From Glycomyces fuscus (GTDB lineage Bacteria > Actinomycetota > Actinomycetes > Streptosporangiales > Streptosporangiaceae), in the NCBI GenBank assembly GCA_002529455.1, contig NYMS01000053.1, positions 62,001-126,000 on the forward strand: DNA of 64,000 nt, read 5' to 3'. Shown here piece by piece: positions 1 through 7,994 of the stretch. Within the stretch, counting starts at the first letter, position 1. The number at the start of each line of letters is the position of its first letter. The position numbers and the translations under genes are program-made. Below the pieces are notes generated by a model. It had not been told where the DNA came from, did no database searches, and saw nothing but the letters and a program-made list of their open reading frames with translations.

Positions 1-589
1 CCTCCGCCAGCAGCTCCCGCAGCGGCAGGTCGCCGCCCGCCGCCGGGTCGAACGCGCCCCGGTGGCCCCCGGCCTCCGCGCCCTGCGCGCACACCCCGTC
101 GGCTCCGCGCGCCACGGCCTCGCGCGCCTCCTCCGCCGTGGTCACGGTGACCACCGTGGCGCTGCCCGCCGCGCGCAGCCGTTCCAGGACGGCGGCGTCC
201 GGGCATCCGAAGGTGAAGCTCACCACCGGCACGGCGGCCTCCGCCAGCAGGTCGGTCTTGGCCGCCCACGCGTCGTCGTCGTGCACCGGCGCGCCGACCG
301 CCGTCCCGTACCGCTCGGCCTCGGGCTCCAGGCTGGGCCGGTAGGCCGCGGCCACGTCCGGACCGGAGGGCGGGCCCGGCACGAACACGTTCACGCCGAA
401 CGCCTCGACCCCGGCGTCCCGTACCGCCCCGAGCTGGTCGGCCAGGGCGCCGGGGGCCAGGTACCCGGCCGCGAGGAAACCCGTTGCGCCCGCTCCCGCC
501 ACGGCCGCCACCAGCGCGGGCGTGGCGGCTCCGCCCGCCATGGGCGCCTGCACGATCGGGCGCTCCCGCAGAAGATCCGCCAGTCCCAT
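1..589 (-). CDS. Nitronate monooxygenase (2-nitropropane dioxygenase family), C-terminus cut by window edge
   Basis: The visible 196 residues are the N-terminal part of an FMN-dependent TIM-barrel enzyme that oxidises alkyl nitronates such as propionate-3-nitronate. The protein begins MGLADLLRERPIVQAPMAGG, the usual opening of the family, and later shows VSFTFGCPDAAV and the flavin-phosphate-binding region around GADGVCAQGAEAGGHRG. The ATG at 589 is the first plausible start. The gene runs off the left edge, so its length and C-terminus are unknown. No partner gene lies upstream in the window. Family assignment is confident; substrate is not known. Confidence 0.85.
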   Translation of the reverse strand, partial: MGLADLLRERPIVQAPMAGGAATPALVAAVAGAGATGFLAAGYLAPGALADQLGAVRDAGVEAFGVNVFVPGPPSGPDVAAAYRPSLEPEAERYGTAVGAPVHDDDAWAAKTDLLAEAAVPVVSFTFGCPDAAVLERLRAAGSATVVTVTTAEEAREAVARGADGVCAQGAEAGGHRGAFDPAAGGDLPLRELLAE

Positions 590-945
590 GTTCGCTCCCC
601 CGTAGGTCCTCGGCCGGTCCGGCGCGGGCGCGGCGGCGTTCCCGCTCCCGACGGCTCCGGGTGGGGGCCGACCGGCCCGTGGGCCCGGTGGCCGGACCGC
701 GCCCCCGTGTCCACGGGAATGCTACCGACGCGCCTTTCGCGGAGTCCGGCCGCACCCGCCCCGAAACGCGGGGGCGCCGTTTCGCGGCAATTCATGTGAC
801 ATGGGACACGGCGGTTTTCCGGGGCGGCGGAAAAGGGGAGGGTATTTCCCGTTCGCCTCCCCTGGGGAAAGGTTCGTTCCGCCGGGGAGTTCCCTCCCTC
901 CGGGAAATCCCTCCCTCCGGGGAGGGCGCGCGGACGGCGTGTTCG
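590..945. other. Intergenic region between nitronate monooxygenase and MFS genes
   Basis: About 356 bases without a credible gene. The left part should hold the promoter of the minus-strand monooxygenase gene. The right part carries pyrimidine-rich direct repeats (CCCTCCCTCCGGG occurs twice, near 890-921) and a short CCCTCC/GGAGGG hairpin that could end the minus-strand MFS transcript. I see no conserved regulatory motif. Confidence 0.4.
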
Positions 946-2214
946 CTACCCTCCCGTCCCGCCCGCTCCACCCGCCCCGCCCGTGCCGTCCAGCTCCGAC
1001 TCGTCCGGGGAGCCCCCGTCCCCGGCGAACCGGACCGACTCCGGGAAGCGCCGGGACAGCAGGACGGTGGCCAGCGCCGCGGCCGTGCCGAACCCGACCA
1101 CCGCCGTCACCGTCCAGTCCAGCCCGACCAGTTCCCACAGCCACCCGAACGCCAGCACGGTCAGCATCCTGACCGCGTTGCCCACCATCCCCAGCATCGC
1201 GGCCATGGTGTTGCGGTTGGCGTCGGAGAACATCGTCTGCTGCCACACGTGCGACAGCACCACGGCCCACCCGAGCAGGAACTCCGCCGCCACCAGCCCC
1301 GCCACCAGCGGCACGGCCCCGTGCGCCGCCAGCACCAGGGGCAGGCCCGACGCCGCCGCGAAGACGGGCCCCCACACCTGGGGCCGGTCGCGTCCCGCGA
1401 ACCGCGAGCACGCCGAGCCCGCCGCCATGGCCGCCATCATCATCAGCAGCACCAGGCCGTTGAGCCGCACGTCCTCGCCGTGCTCGGCCGCGAGCATCGG
1501 CTGCCAGGAGAGCACGAGGGCGGCCAGCCCCGAGACCGACGCCGCCGACAGGGCCACCAGCGGAAGGAAACGCCTGCCCACCACCAGTACGGCCGACTCC
1601 CGGACGATGGCGGTGAGCGGACGCCCCCGCTGGCCGGGGGAGTGGGGAAAGCACAGCGGGGCCAGCACCGCCAGCGCCACCAGCACCGCGCCGCCGGCCA
1701 GTACCAGGGCGTCCGCGGGCAGCCAGGTGCCCGCCACCATCACCGAGGCCGCCCCCAGCACGGCGCCGCTGTTCCCCGCCACCTGGACGGAACGCACCGT
1801 CCGCGCGATCCGCGCCGGGCGGTCGCGTTCGCCGATCCGGTTGACCACGAGCGCGACCAGGGTCCCCGACTGCAGGTGGAAGCCGACCGCCCACAGGTAC
1901 ATGGCCGCGAGCGTCAGCGCGAGCCCGTCCGCGTACCCCATCAGCGCGAAGCCCGCCCCCCACACGGCCAGCCCCACCGCCAGCAGCCTGCGGTGGCCGT
2001 AGCGGTCGCCGAGCGCGCCGCTGGGCGCCTCGACCAGCAGGGCCACCAGGTTCGTGGAGCCGAGCATCAGCCCCAGCAGCCACGGCTGCGCCCCGCGTTC
2101 CAACAGGACGGTGACGAAAACCGCGCCGAAAACGAAATCGGCGGAAGAGCCGAGAAGGGTGAACGAGGCGTAGCGCAGGAATAGGGGCGATTCGGCGGTT
2201 CTCTCCACGGGCAT
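946..2214 (-). CDS. MFS transporter (12-TM permease)
   Basis: A 422-residue major facilitator superfamily permease, probably a proton-driven efflux or uptake protein in the cytoplasmic membrane. Alternating hydrophobic segments span most of the length. The loop between TM2 and TM3 carries the MFS signature in the form GALGDRYGHRR (about residues 67-77). A region of poor hydrophobicity around the middle fits the usual central loop. The C-terminal tail ends in a Gly-rich run (GTGGAGGAGGTGG), which is low complexity and probably not functional. The ATG at 2214 directly precedes the first membrane segment region. No regulator is adjacent and the substrate cannot be predicted. Confidence 0.8.
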   Translation of the reverse strand: MPVERTAESPLFLRYASFTLLGSSADFVFGAVFVTVLLERGAQPWLLGLMLGSTNLVALLVEAPSGALGDRYGHRRLLAVGLAVWGAGFALMGYADGLALTLAAMYLWAVGFHLQSGTLVALVVNRIGERDRPARIARTVRSVQVAGNSGAVLGAASVMVAGTWLPADALVLAGGAVLVALAVLAPLCFPHSPGQRGRPLTAIVRESAVLVVGRRFLPLVALSAASVSGLAALVLSWQPMLAAEHGEDVRLNGLVLLMMMAAMAAGSACSRFAGRDRPQVWGPVFAAASGLPLVLAAHGAVPLVAGLVAAEFLLGWAVVLSHVWQQTMFSDANRNTMAAMLGMVGNAVRMLTVLAFGWLWELVGLDWTVTAVVGFGTAAALATVLLSRRFPESVRFAGDGGSPDESELDGTGGAGGAGGTGG

Positions 2215-2483
2215 GGGCGTTTTCCTGGTCGAGGAACAGCGCGGTTCCGGAGGGAAATTCCGGCCAAGCTAGCACGGGCACCCCGGGGCGGCCACGGCTT
2301 TTTTCCGCAGCCGGGCGGCGGTGCGGCGGCCGACGGGCGCGGGGCGGTCCGCGGTGAGCGGCACCCGCACCCGCCACCTGGGGGACGGCTTTTGCGAAGT
2401 GCGGCGTTCCGGTGTGCATGACCGGGTGGACCCGGGGTAGTCGCGGTCCCAACCGAGTAACAGGCCGACTCCAAGGAGGCTTG

Positions 2484-3146
2484 ATGATGCACTCACAAGA
2501 GGGAAGAGGCGGACTCGGGGGCGGGGGCGGCCACGTGACCGACACCGCCCGCGGGGCGGCCGGCGAAGTCGCCTCCACCGCGGGGGAGCAGGCACGGTCC
2601 CTCGCCGACGAGGCCCGTTCCGAGGCCCGCCACATCGCGGAGGACGTGCAGGGCCGGATCCGTGAGGAAGCCCAGGAGCAGACCCGGCGGACCTCGCAGA
2701 ACCTGCGCCAGTGGTCCGACGAGCTGTCGTCCATGGCGGACAGCGGGGAGCAGGGCTCCCCGGTGAGCGGTGTCGTGCGCCAGGTCGCCGACAGAGGCCG
2801 CGGAGCCGCCGACTTCCTGGACGAACGCGGAATGGACGGCCTCGTGGAGGAGGCCAAGAGCTTCGCGCGGCGCCGGCCCGTGGCCTTCCTGGCCGGAGCC
2901 GCCGTCGCCGGGTTCGCGCTCGGACGGGTCCTGAAGGCCTCGTCCGACATCTCCGCCGGCAGGGACGGGGGCGACGACGGCCGTTCCGAGGCGCTCCCCG
3001 CCGGTGAACAGGCCGGACCGCCCGCACCGCGTCCGAGCGAGACGGGGCAGGGCGAGGCGGCCTCGCAGTCCCGTCCGCCCGTCACGCCCCGGCCGGAGGA
3101 CATCAGTCCGCCGCCGGACCCGGGGCCGTACGGACGCTCGTTCTGA
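2484..3146 (+). CDS. Membrane-anchored amphipathic-helix protein, first gene of a stress/envelope-like operon
   Basis: A 220-residue protein of unknown function. Residues 20-110 are rich in Ala, Glu, Arg and Gln and look like a long amphipathic helix or coiled coil. A single hydrophobic segment follows (PVAFLAGAAVAGFALGRVL, about residues 134-152), then a disordered Pro/Gly-rich tail. This layout is typical of actinobacterial proteins next to holin-X-like and DUF3618 genes. The start is one of two adjacent ATG codons (2484 or 2487) behind a strong AAGGAGG at 2473-2479. It is the first of four co-directional genes (2484-5276), with only 11 bases to the next gene. Confidence 0.7.
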   Translation: MMHSQEGRGGLGGGGGHVTDTARGAAGEVASTAGEQARSLADEARSEARHIAEDVQGRIREEAQEQTRRTSQNLRQWSDELSSMADSGEQGSPVSGVVRQVADRGRGAADFLDERGMDGLVEEAKSFARRRPVAFLAGAAVAGFALGRVLKASSDISAGRDGGDDGRSEALPAGEQAGPPAPRPSETGQGEAASQSRPPVTPRPEDISPPPDPGPYGRSF

Positions 3147-3157
3147 AGGGGGCTGAC

Positions 3158-3580
3158 ATGGCGACCATTCCCGGAGCACCACGGGGGGCCAACGAGGGGG
3201 GCGGGGAGCGCTCCCTCTCCGAACTCCTCGGAGCGGTGACCGGCGACCTGCAGACGCTGTTCCGCCAGGAGCTCGCGCTGGCCAAGGCCGAACTCCGTGA
3301 GGAGGCGGTCAAGACCGGCAAGGCCGCGGGCCTGCTGAGCGGGGCCGCGGTGGCCGGATACCTGGCCCTGCTGCTGCTCAGCCTCGCGGCCGTGTTCGGA
3401 CTGGCGGAGCTCATCGGCCTCGGCTGGGCCGCACTGGTCGTCGCTGTGGTGTGGGCGATCGTCGGCGCGGTCCTGGCCGTCGTCGGCCGCAACCGCATGC
3501 GCGAGGTCTCGCCGAAACCGGAACGCACCATCGAGAGCCTCAAGGAGGACGCGCAATGGGCGAAACACCCGACCAGCTGA
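3158..3580 (+). CDS. Phage holin family protein (actinobacterial holin-X, holin superfamily III)
   Basis: A 140-residue two-TM protein of the putative actinobacterial holin-X family (Pfam Phage_holin_3_6). The soluble N-terminus carries the family-like SLSELLGAVTGDLQTLFRQELALAKAEL pattern (only its ends are diagnostic here). Two membrane helices follow, near residues 60-85 and 88-110, then a short cytosolic tail. No lysin or phage structural gene is nearby, so a chromosomal membrane or envelope role is more likely than host lysis. The gene overlaps the DUF3618 gene by 25 bases, which suggests translational coupling. Confidence 0.8.
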   Translation: MATIPGAPRGANEGGGERSLSELLGAVTGDLQTLFRQELALAKAELREEAVKTGKAAGLLSGAAVAGYLALLLLSLAAVFGLAELIGLGWAALVVAVVWAIVGAVLAVVGRNRMREVSPKPERTIESLKEDAQWAKHPTS

Positions 3581-4128
3581 GGCAGGACATCGAGCGGACC
3601 CGCTCCGAGCTGACCCATGACACCGACCGCCTGGTGGACCACGCCAACCCGCGCAACGTCGTGCACCGGCGGACCCGCAGGGTCCGGCACGGAACGCGGA
3701 ACCTGAAGAACCGGATCATGGGTTCGGCTCCGTCGTCCGGCGAGGCGGCCACGGGGATCCGGCACACCACCGACCAGGCGGTCGGCATGGCGAAGTCGCT
3801 GCCGGAGCGGGCCGTGCACCAGACCCAGGGCAGCCCCATCGCCGCGGGGCTGATCGCCTTCGGGGCCGGGCTCCTGGCCGCGTCCGTCCTCTCCGAGAGC
3901 CGTGCGGAGCAGCGCGCGGCCCAGCGGGTGGGCGAGCACGCCGACGCCTTCGAGCCGGCCCGCCAGGCGGTCGCCGAATCGGCCGCCCACGTGAAGGAGC
4001 AGGCGGTGGAGTCCGCGCGCAGTGCCGGGGAGCACCTCAAGGGCAGCGCCTCGGAGGCCGCGCAGGCCACCGGCGAGCACGCCCGCGACGAGGCGAAGTC
4101 CGCGAAGGACGAGATGCGCGGTTCCTGA
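3556..4128 (+). CDS. DUF3618 domain-containing protein
   Basis: A 190-residue protein whose N-terminus (GETPDQLRQDIERTRSEL) is the DUF3618 signature. A short hydrophobic segment (IAAGLIAFGAGLLAASVL, about residues 95-112) could anchor it in the membrane. The C-terminal half is an Ala/Glu/Lys-rich helical repeat region resembling LEA-like or coiled-coil proteins. The start at 3556 is inside the preceding holin-X gene and is preceded by AAGGAGG at about 3542-3548. Function is unknown; membership of the same operon points to envelope or stress physiology. Confidence 0.8.
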   Translation: MGETPDQLRQDIERTRSELTHDTDRLVDHANPRNVVHRRTRRVRHGTRNLKNRIMGSAPSSGEAATGIRHTTDQAVGMAKSLPERAVHQTQGSPIAAGLIAFGAGLLAASVLSESRAEQRAAQRVGEHADAFEPARQAVAESAAHVKEQAVESARSAGEHLKGSASEAAQATGEHARDEAKSAKDEMRGS

Positions 4129-4202
4129 GTCCGCCCCGGCCCGTGGGACCTCCTCCGGGCCGGGACGCCGCCCGCGGGTGAGCCGGGGCGGCGCGGACAC
4201 GC

Positions 4203-4235
4203 GGCGGGGCGGGGGCCGACGGCCCCCGCCCCGCC
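4203..4235. terminator. Strong 15-bp stem hairpin
   Basis: A perfect inverted repeat pairs 4203-4217 with 4221-4235 around a three-base GAC loop. A second inverted repeat (CCCGGCCC/GGGCCGGG) lies just upstream at about 4135-4164. There is no T-run, as is common in high-GC actinobacteria. Since the BrkB gene follows in the same direction, the hairpin may attenuate read-through rather than end the operon. Confidence 0.6.
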
Positions 4236-4283
4236 TCCTCCAGGACCCCGGTCCCCGGGACCGGTGAGGGAAGGAGCGAGAAG

Positions 4284-5276
4284 ATGGTGGGACGTAACTC
4301 CCGGGACGCGGACGCGGTCCGCTCCTCCGGGGCGGAGGCCGAGAAACCGACCGACATGTCGGGGTCCTCGTGGTGGGCGTCGCTGCGCCGGACCGTGGGT
4401 GAGTTCAAACGGGACGCGCTGGCCGACCTCGCCGCCGGTCTCACCTACTACGCGATCCTGTCGCTCTTCCCGGCGATCCTCGTGCTGGTGTCGCTGCTCG
4501 GCCTCGCGGGGCCCTCCGCGACGCGGACCCTGACCGAGAACATCTCCAACACCATGCCGGCCGACGCCGCGCGGCTGGTGACGACGGCCATCGAGAACCT
4601 CCAGGGCAACCAGGCGGCCGCGGGCGTGTTCGGACTGGTCAGCCTGGCGATCGCCCTGTGGTCGGCCTCCGGTTACATCGCGGCCTTCATGCGCGCCTCC
4701 AACGTCGTCTACGACGTGCCCGAGGGGCGGCCCCTCTGGAAGACGCTGCCGATCCGCGTGGGCGTCACCCTGCTGATGGTCGTCCTGCTGTCCCTGACGG
4801 TGATCGGGGTGGCCCTCACCGGCAGCGTCGCGGCGTGGCTCGGAAACCTGCTGGGCCTCGGCTCGACCGTGGTGACGGTGTGGGACATCGCGAAGTGGCC
4901 GGTGCTGCTGCTCATCGTGGTGTTCATGATCGCGCTCCTGTACTGGGCCTCGCCCAACGCCAAGCGCGGGTTCCGCTGGGTCAGCCCGGGGAGCGTGCTG
5001 GCGGTCGTGCTCTGGCTGCTCGCCTCGGCCGCCTTCGCCTTCTACGTCGCCAACTTCGCGTCCTACAACAGGACCTACGGGTCCATGGCGACGGTGATCG
5101 TCTTCCTCGTGTGGCTGTGGATCACCAACATCGCGATCCTGCTCGGCGAGGAGTTCAACGCCGAGATCGAACGCGGACGCGCCATCTCCGGCGGCCAGCC
5201 GCCGGACGAGGAGCCCTACGTCGACATGCGCGACGTTCCCAAGAAGAAGCACCAGGCCCACCACCAGCAGGAGTGA
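4284..5276 (+). CDS. YihY/virulence factor BrkB family membrane protein
   Basis: A 330-residue integral membrane protein of the YihY/BrkB family, with about six membrane helices between residues 50 and 290. Family hallmarks are the first helix motif LTYYAILSLFPAIL, the SASGYIAAFMRASNVVY loop, and the last helix MATVIVFLVWLWITNIAILLGEEFN. The N-terminal 35 residues and the C-terminal Lys/His/Gln-rich tail are disordered. The biochemical role of the family is unsettled. The ATG at 4284 follows GAAGGAG at about 4270. It is the last gene of the operon that begins at 2484. Confidence 0.85.
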   Translation: MVGRNSRDADAVRSSGAEAEKPTDMSGSSWWASLRRTVGEFKRDALADLAAGLTYYAILSLFPAILVLVSLLGLAGPSATRTLTENISNTMPADAARLVTTAIENLQGNQAAAGVFGLVSLAIALWSASGYIAAFMRASNVVYDVPEGRPLWKTLPIRVGVTLLMVVLLSLTVIGVALTGSVAAWLGNLLGLGSTVVTVWDIAKWPVLLLIVVFMIALLYWASPNAKRGFRWVSPGSVLAVVLWLLASAAFAFYVANFASYNRTYGSMATVIVFLVWLWITNIAILLGEEFNAEIERGRAISGGQPPDEEPYVDMRDVPKKKHQAHHQQE

Positions 5277-5429
5277 GGGCCCCGGCCGCCGCGCACGCAC
5301 GGGCCCGCCTCCTGGCCGCGGTCTTGTCGTGCCCGTAGCGGGACCCGAGTGCCGACACCGGCTGCGCGTGCGGGATCACCGCAGGCCGAAACCCCGTGTC
5401 CCGCACCGGCGGCACCTCCGGCCGACCGA

Positions 5430-6347
5430 CTACCCCAGGGCCTCGGCGAGGGCGGCGGCCAGGACCGGCACGCTCGGGTGGCGGTCCCCGCGCGGCCACA
5501 CCAGACCCAGGGACGACTCCGGCAGACCGCTGACCGGGACGAGCACGAGGCCGTCCCGGTCGGCGTGGTCCGCGATGTCCCCGCTCAGCAGCATGGTCCC
5601 CCTCCCCGCCGCGACCTGGGAGAACCCCTCCCGCAGGGTGTCCACGCCGGCCTCGTGGTGGATGGCCCTGCCGAGCGGGGTGACGGTGGGGGCGTGGACG
5701 CGCAGCCAGTGGTCCGGGGTCCGCCGGACCGGGATGAGCGAGACCCGGGCCATGTCCTCGACCCCGACGCTGGTGCGCGTGGCGAGGGGGTGGTCGGCGG
5801 ACAGCGCGAGCCGCTGCGGCTGCCGGGAGAAGACCGCCCCCACGACCAGGTCGCGTTCGCGCACCGGCAGCAGGACGACGGCGGCGTCGACCTCGCCCTC
5901 GCGCAGCGGGCTGAACGGGTCCGAGTGCGCCGTCTCCACGATCTCCACCCGCGTGCCGGACTCGCGCTCCTCGAAGGCGCGCACCGCCTCGGCCACCGGG
6001 CCGTGGACCCTGCCCCGGAATCCGAGGCGCACCGTGGACGGCCCGCCGTGGGCGCGGTCGCGCGCGCCGTCCACCACCGCCGCCAGGTTCTGGTAGGCGG
6101 GCCGCAGGGCGTCGAGGAACTCCTCACCGAACGGGGTGAGGCACAGGCGCGTGCCGGAGCGGTCCACGAGGGGCGTGCCGATCCGGTCCTCCAGGGCGTT
6201 CAGCAGCCGGTCCACCGTGTCCGCCGGCACGCCCAGGCGCTCCGCGGCGCGCCCGGGGTGCGGTTCCTCGTTCAGGACGAGGAAGCACTCCAGCTCCCGG
6301 ATCTCGATACCCCGCAACCGGCCCGTCCCCCTCGTGTCCACCATCAT
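5430..6347 (-). CDS. LysR family transcriptional regulator
   Basis: A 305-residue LysR-type regulator. The N-terminal winged helix-turn-helix begins GIEIRELECFLVLNEE and includes the usual AAERLGVPADTVDRLLNALE recognition region (residues about 8-60). The remainder is a two-lobed effector-binding domain. It is divergent from the SDR gene at 6582, with a 234-base shared region, so control of that gene is the natural guess. Two adjacent ATGs (6347, 6344) are possible. The effector is unknown. Confidence 0.85.
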   Translation of the reverse strand: MMVDTRGTGRLRGIEIRELECFLVLNEEPHPGRAAERLGVPADTVDRLLNALEDRIGTPLVDRSGTRLCLTPFGEEFLDALRPAYQNLAAVVDGARDRAHGGPSTVRLGFRGRVHGPVAEAVRAFEERESGTRVEIVETAHSDPFSPLREGEVDAAVVLLPVRERDLVVGAVFSRQPQRLALSADHPLATRTSVGVEDMARVSLIPVRRTPDHWLRVHAPTVTPLGRAIHHEAGVDTLREGFSQVAAGRGTMLLSGDIADHADRDGLVLVPVSGLPESSLGLVWPRGDRHPSVPVLAAALAEALG

Positions 6348-6581
6348 GGCGTGTGCCCTCCCGAACGCGTGCCGGGTCGGCGAGCACCCCTTATGGAAGC
6401 ACGGAACGCCCTCCGCCCGGTCGACCGGCTCTCGTACGGGGAAAGGGGGCGGCGCGGGAGGCGGGATCGTGCGCGATGCGTCACCGGACCGCTGCGGGCG
6501 GTTCCTCCCCCCTCCTCCCGGTAGGTCGGACGGGGCCACCGGATACGCTCGGCGCGACAGCGACTCCCGGGAGGAACCACC

Positions 6582-7346
6582 ATGTCAGCGACCGCCGTCG
6601 TCACCGGAGCCAGCAGCGGGATCGGGGCCGCCACCGCGCGCGGCCTCGCCGAGGAGGGCTACGACGTGGTCCTGGTCGCCCGCCGCGCCGACCGGATCGA
6701 GGCGCTGGCGAAGGAACTGGCCGAGGAGGGCCGCAGCGCCCGCGCCCACGTCCTCGACGTCACCGACAGGGCCGCCGTCGACGCCTTCGCCGACTCCCTG
6801 GCCTCGTGCGAGGTCCTGGTCAACAACGCGGGCGGAGCCATCGGCACCGAGACCGTCGCCGAGGGCGACCCCGCCGACTGGCGCGCCATGTACGAGGTCA
6901 ACGTCATCGGCGTGCTCAACATGACCCAGGCCCTGCTGCCCAAGCTGATCGCCGGCGGGGAGGGCACCGTGCTGGTCGTCTCCTCCACCGCGGGCCACGT
7001 GGCCTACGAGGGCGGTGGCGGGTACGTCGCCGCCAAGCACGGCGCGCACACCCTCGCCGCCACGCTGCGCCTGGAGCTGTGCGGGGAGCCGGTGCGGGTG
7101 CTGGAGATCGCGCCGGGCATGGTCAGGACCGAGGAGTTCGCCCTCAACCGGCTGCGCGGGGACTCCGACGCCGCCGACGCCGTCTACGCGGGCGTGCCCG
7201 ACCCGCTGACCGCAGAGGACGTCGCCGACACCATCGTGTGGGCGGTCACGCGGCCCCCGCACGTGAACATCGACCTGCTCGTGGTGCGCCCGCGCGCGCA
7301 GGCCGCCCAGCACAAGGTGCACCGCGTCCCACGGGAGGAGGCGTAG
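6582..7346 (+). CDS. SDR family NADP-dependent oxidoreductase (YdfG-like)
   Basis: A 254-residue classical short-chain dehydrogenase. The nucleotide-binding motif TGASSGIGAA is at residues 8-17, followed by an Arg-Arg pair after beta-2 (VARRADR) that favours NADP(H). The NNAGG motif and the catalytic YVAAK follow, with Ser-Ser in the preceding strand. The family resembles YdfG/3-hydroxy acid and serine dehydrogenases. The ATG at 6582 is preceded by GGGAGGA. It is divergent from the LysR gene. The substrate is not predictable from sequence. Confidence 0.85.
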   Translation: MSATAVVTGASSGIGAATARGLAEEGYDVVLVARRADRIEALAKELAEEGRSARAHVLDVTDRAAVDAFADSLASCEVLVNNAGGAIGTETVAEGDPADWRAMYEVNVIGVLNMTQALLPKLIAGGEGTVLVVSSTAGHVAYEGGGGYVAAKHGAHTLAATLRLELCGEPVRVLEIAPGMVRTEEFALNRLRGDSDAADAVYAGVPDPLTAEDVADTIVWAVTRPPHVNIDLLVVRPRAQAAQHKVHRVPREEA

Positions 7347-7380
7347 GGCCTGTTCCTTGCCGGGCCCCGGCCCGCGGGGC

Positions 7381-7560
7381 TCAGGTCTTCACGCCGCCCG
7401 AGGCGCACTCGGCGCAGTCGCAGTAGTTCGTCGTGGACATGGACCGGCACCTGGTGCAGATCTGCCGCTTCGCGCCGGGGGGATCGTGCTTCCAGTCGTG
7501 CTGGCCCCGTCTGCAGATCCCCGAGGGGCCGATGACGGTGTCGTCACGTGAGGTGTCCAT
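7381..7560 (-). CDS. Small Cys-rich (zinc-ribbon-like) protein
   Basis: A 59-residue protein reading MDTSRDDTVIGPSGICRRGQ at its start, then HDWKHDPPG and ICTRCRSMSTTNYCDCAEC. Seven residues (six Cys plus His in HDW) could coordinate metal: an isolated Cys, CxxC, then CDCxxC. I do not recognise the family. The reading frame has typical high third-position GC and ends before the convergent SDR gene. The start is an ATG at 7560; no strong ribosome-binding site is visible. It is a likely real small gene on composition and motif regularity. Confidence 0.55.
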   Translation of the reverse strand: MDTSRDDTVIGPSGICRRGQHDWKHDPPGAKRQICTRCRSMSTTNYCDCAECASGGVKT

Positions 7561-7668
7561 GGCAGCAAGGTAGCCCCGGCCGAGGGGGAAGGCCAGAGCC
7601 GGGCGGCCCCGTGCCGCGTCGGGGCCGCCCCCGCCGGGGGCGGCCCGTGTCCGGGCGGGGTGCCGGGA

Positions 7669-7938
7669 TCAGCTGTCCAGTTCCCGGGACAGCATCTCCG
7701 CCAGCTCGTCCAGGACCTTGTCCGCGTTCTCCTGCTCCTCGCAGGACAGGGTGACGGTCTCGCCGTGTCCGGCGCCCAGCGCCATCACCGCGAGCACGCT
7801 GCGCGCGTCCACGGGGTCGCGGCCCTCGCGGGCGATCATGACGGGCAGGCCGGAGCCGTTGACGGCCTGGACGAACAGGCTGGCGGGGCGGGCGTGCAGG
7901 CCGAGCTGGGAGGCGATGGCCACGGTGCGCTGGGGCAT
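7669..7938 (-). CDS. ptsH: HPr family phosphocarrier protein
   Basis: An 89-residue HPr, the small carrier that passes phosphate from Enzyme I to Enzyme II. The active-site loop GLHARPASLFV places the phospho-accepting histidine at residue 15. The second helix has ARSVLAVMALGAGHGE, corresponding to the region around Ser46 of Gram-positive HPr. It lies 56 bases downstream of the PfkB-type kinase gene on the same strand, within an island holding every other PTS component. HPr assignment is secure. Confidence 0.92.
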   Translation of the reverse strand: MPQRTVAIASQLGLHARPASLFVQAVNGSGLPVMIAREGRDPVDARSVLAVMALGAGHGETVTLSCEEQENADKVLDELAEMLSRELDS

Positions 7939-7994
7939 GTCAGTCCTCGGGGAGAAGTCGTCGGGAGATCGTCGGGCGGGCCGGCAGGCCCTGG

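Noticed and set aside
3158..3580. Prophage lysis module
   Set aside because: The holin-X-like gene has no endolysin or phage structural neighbours and sits in a chromosomal operon.
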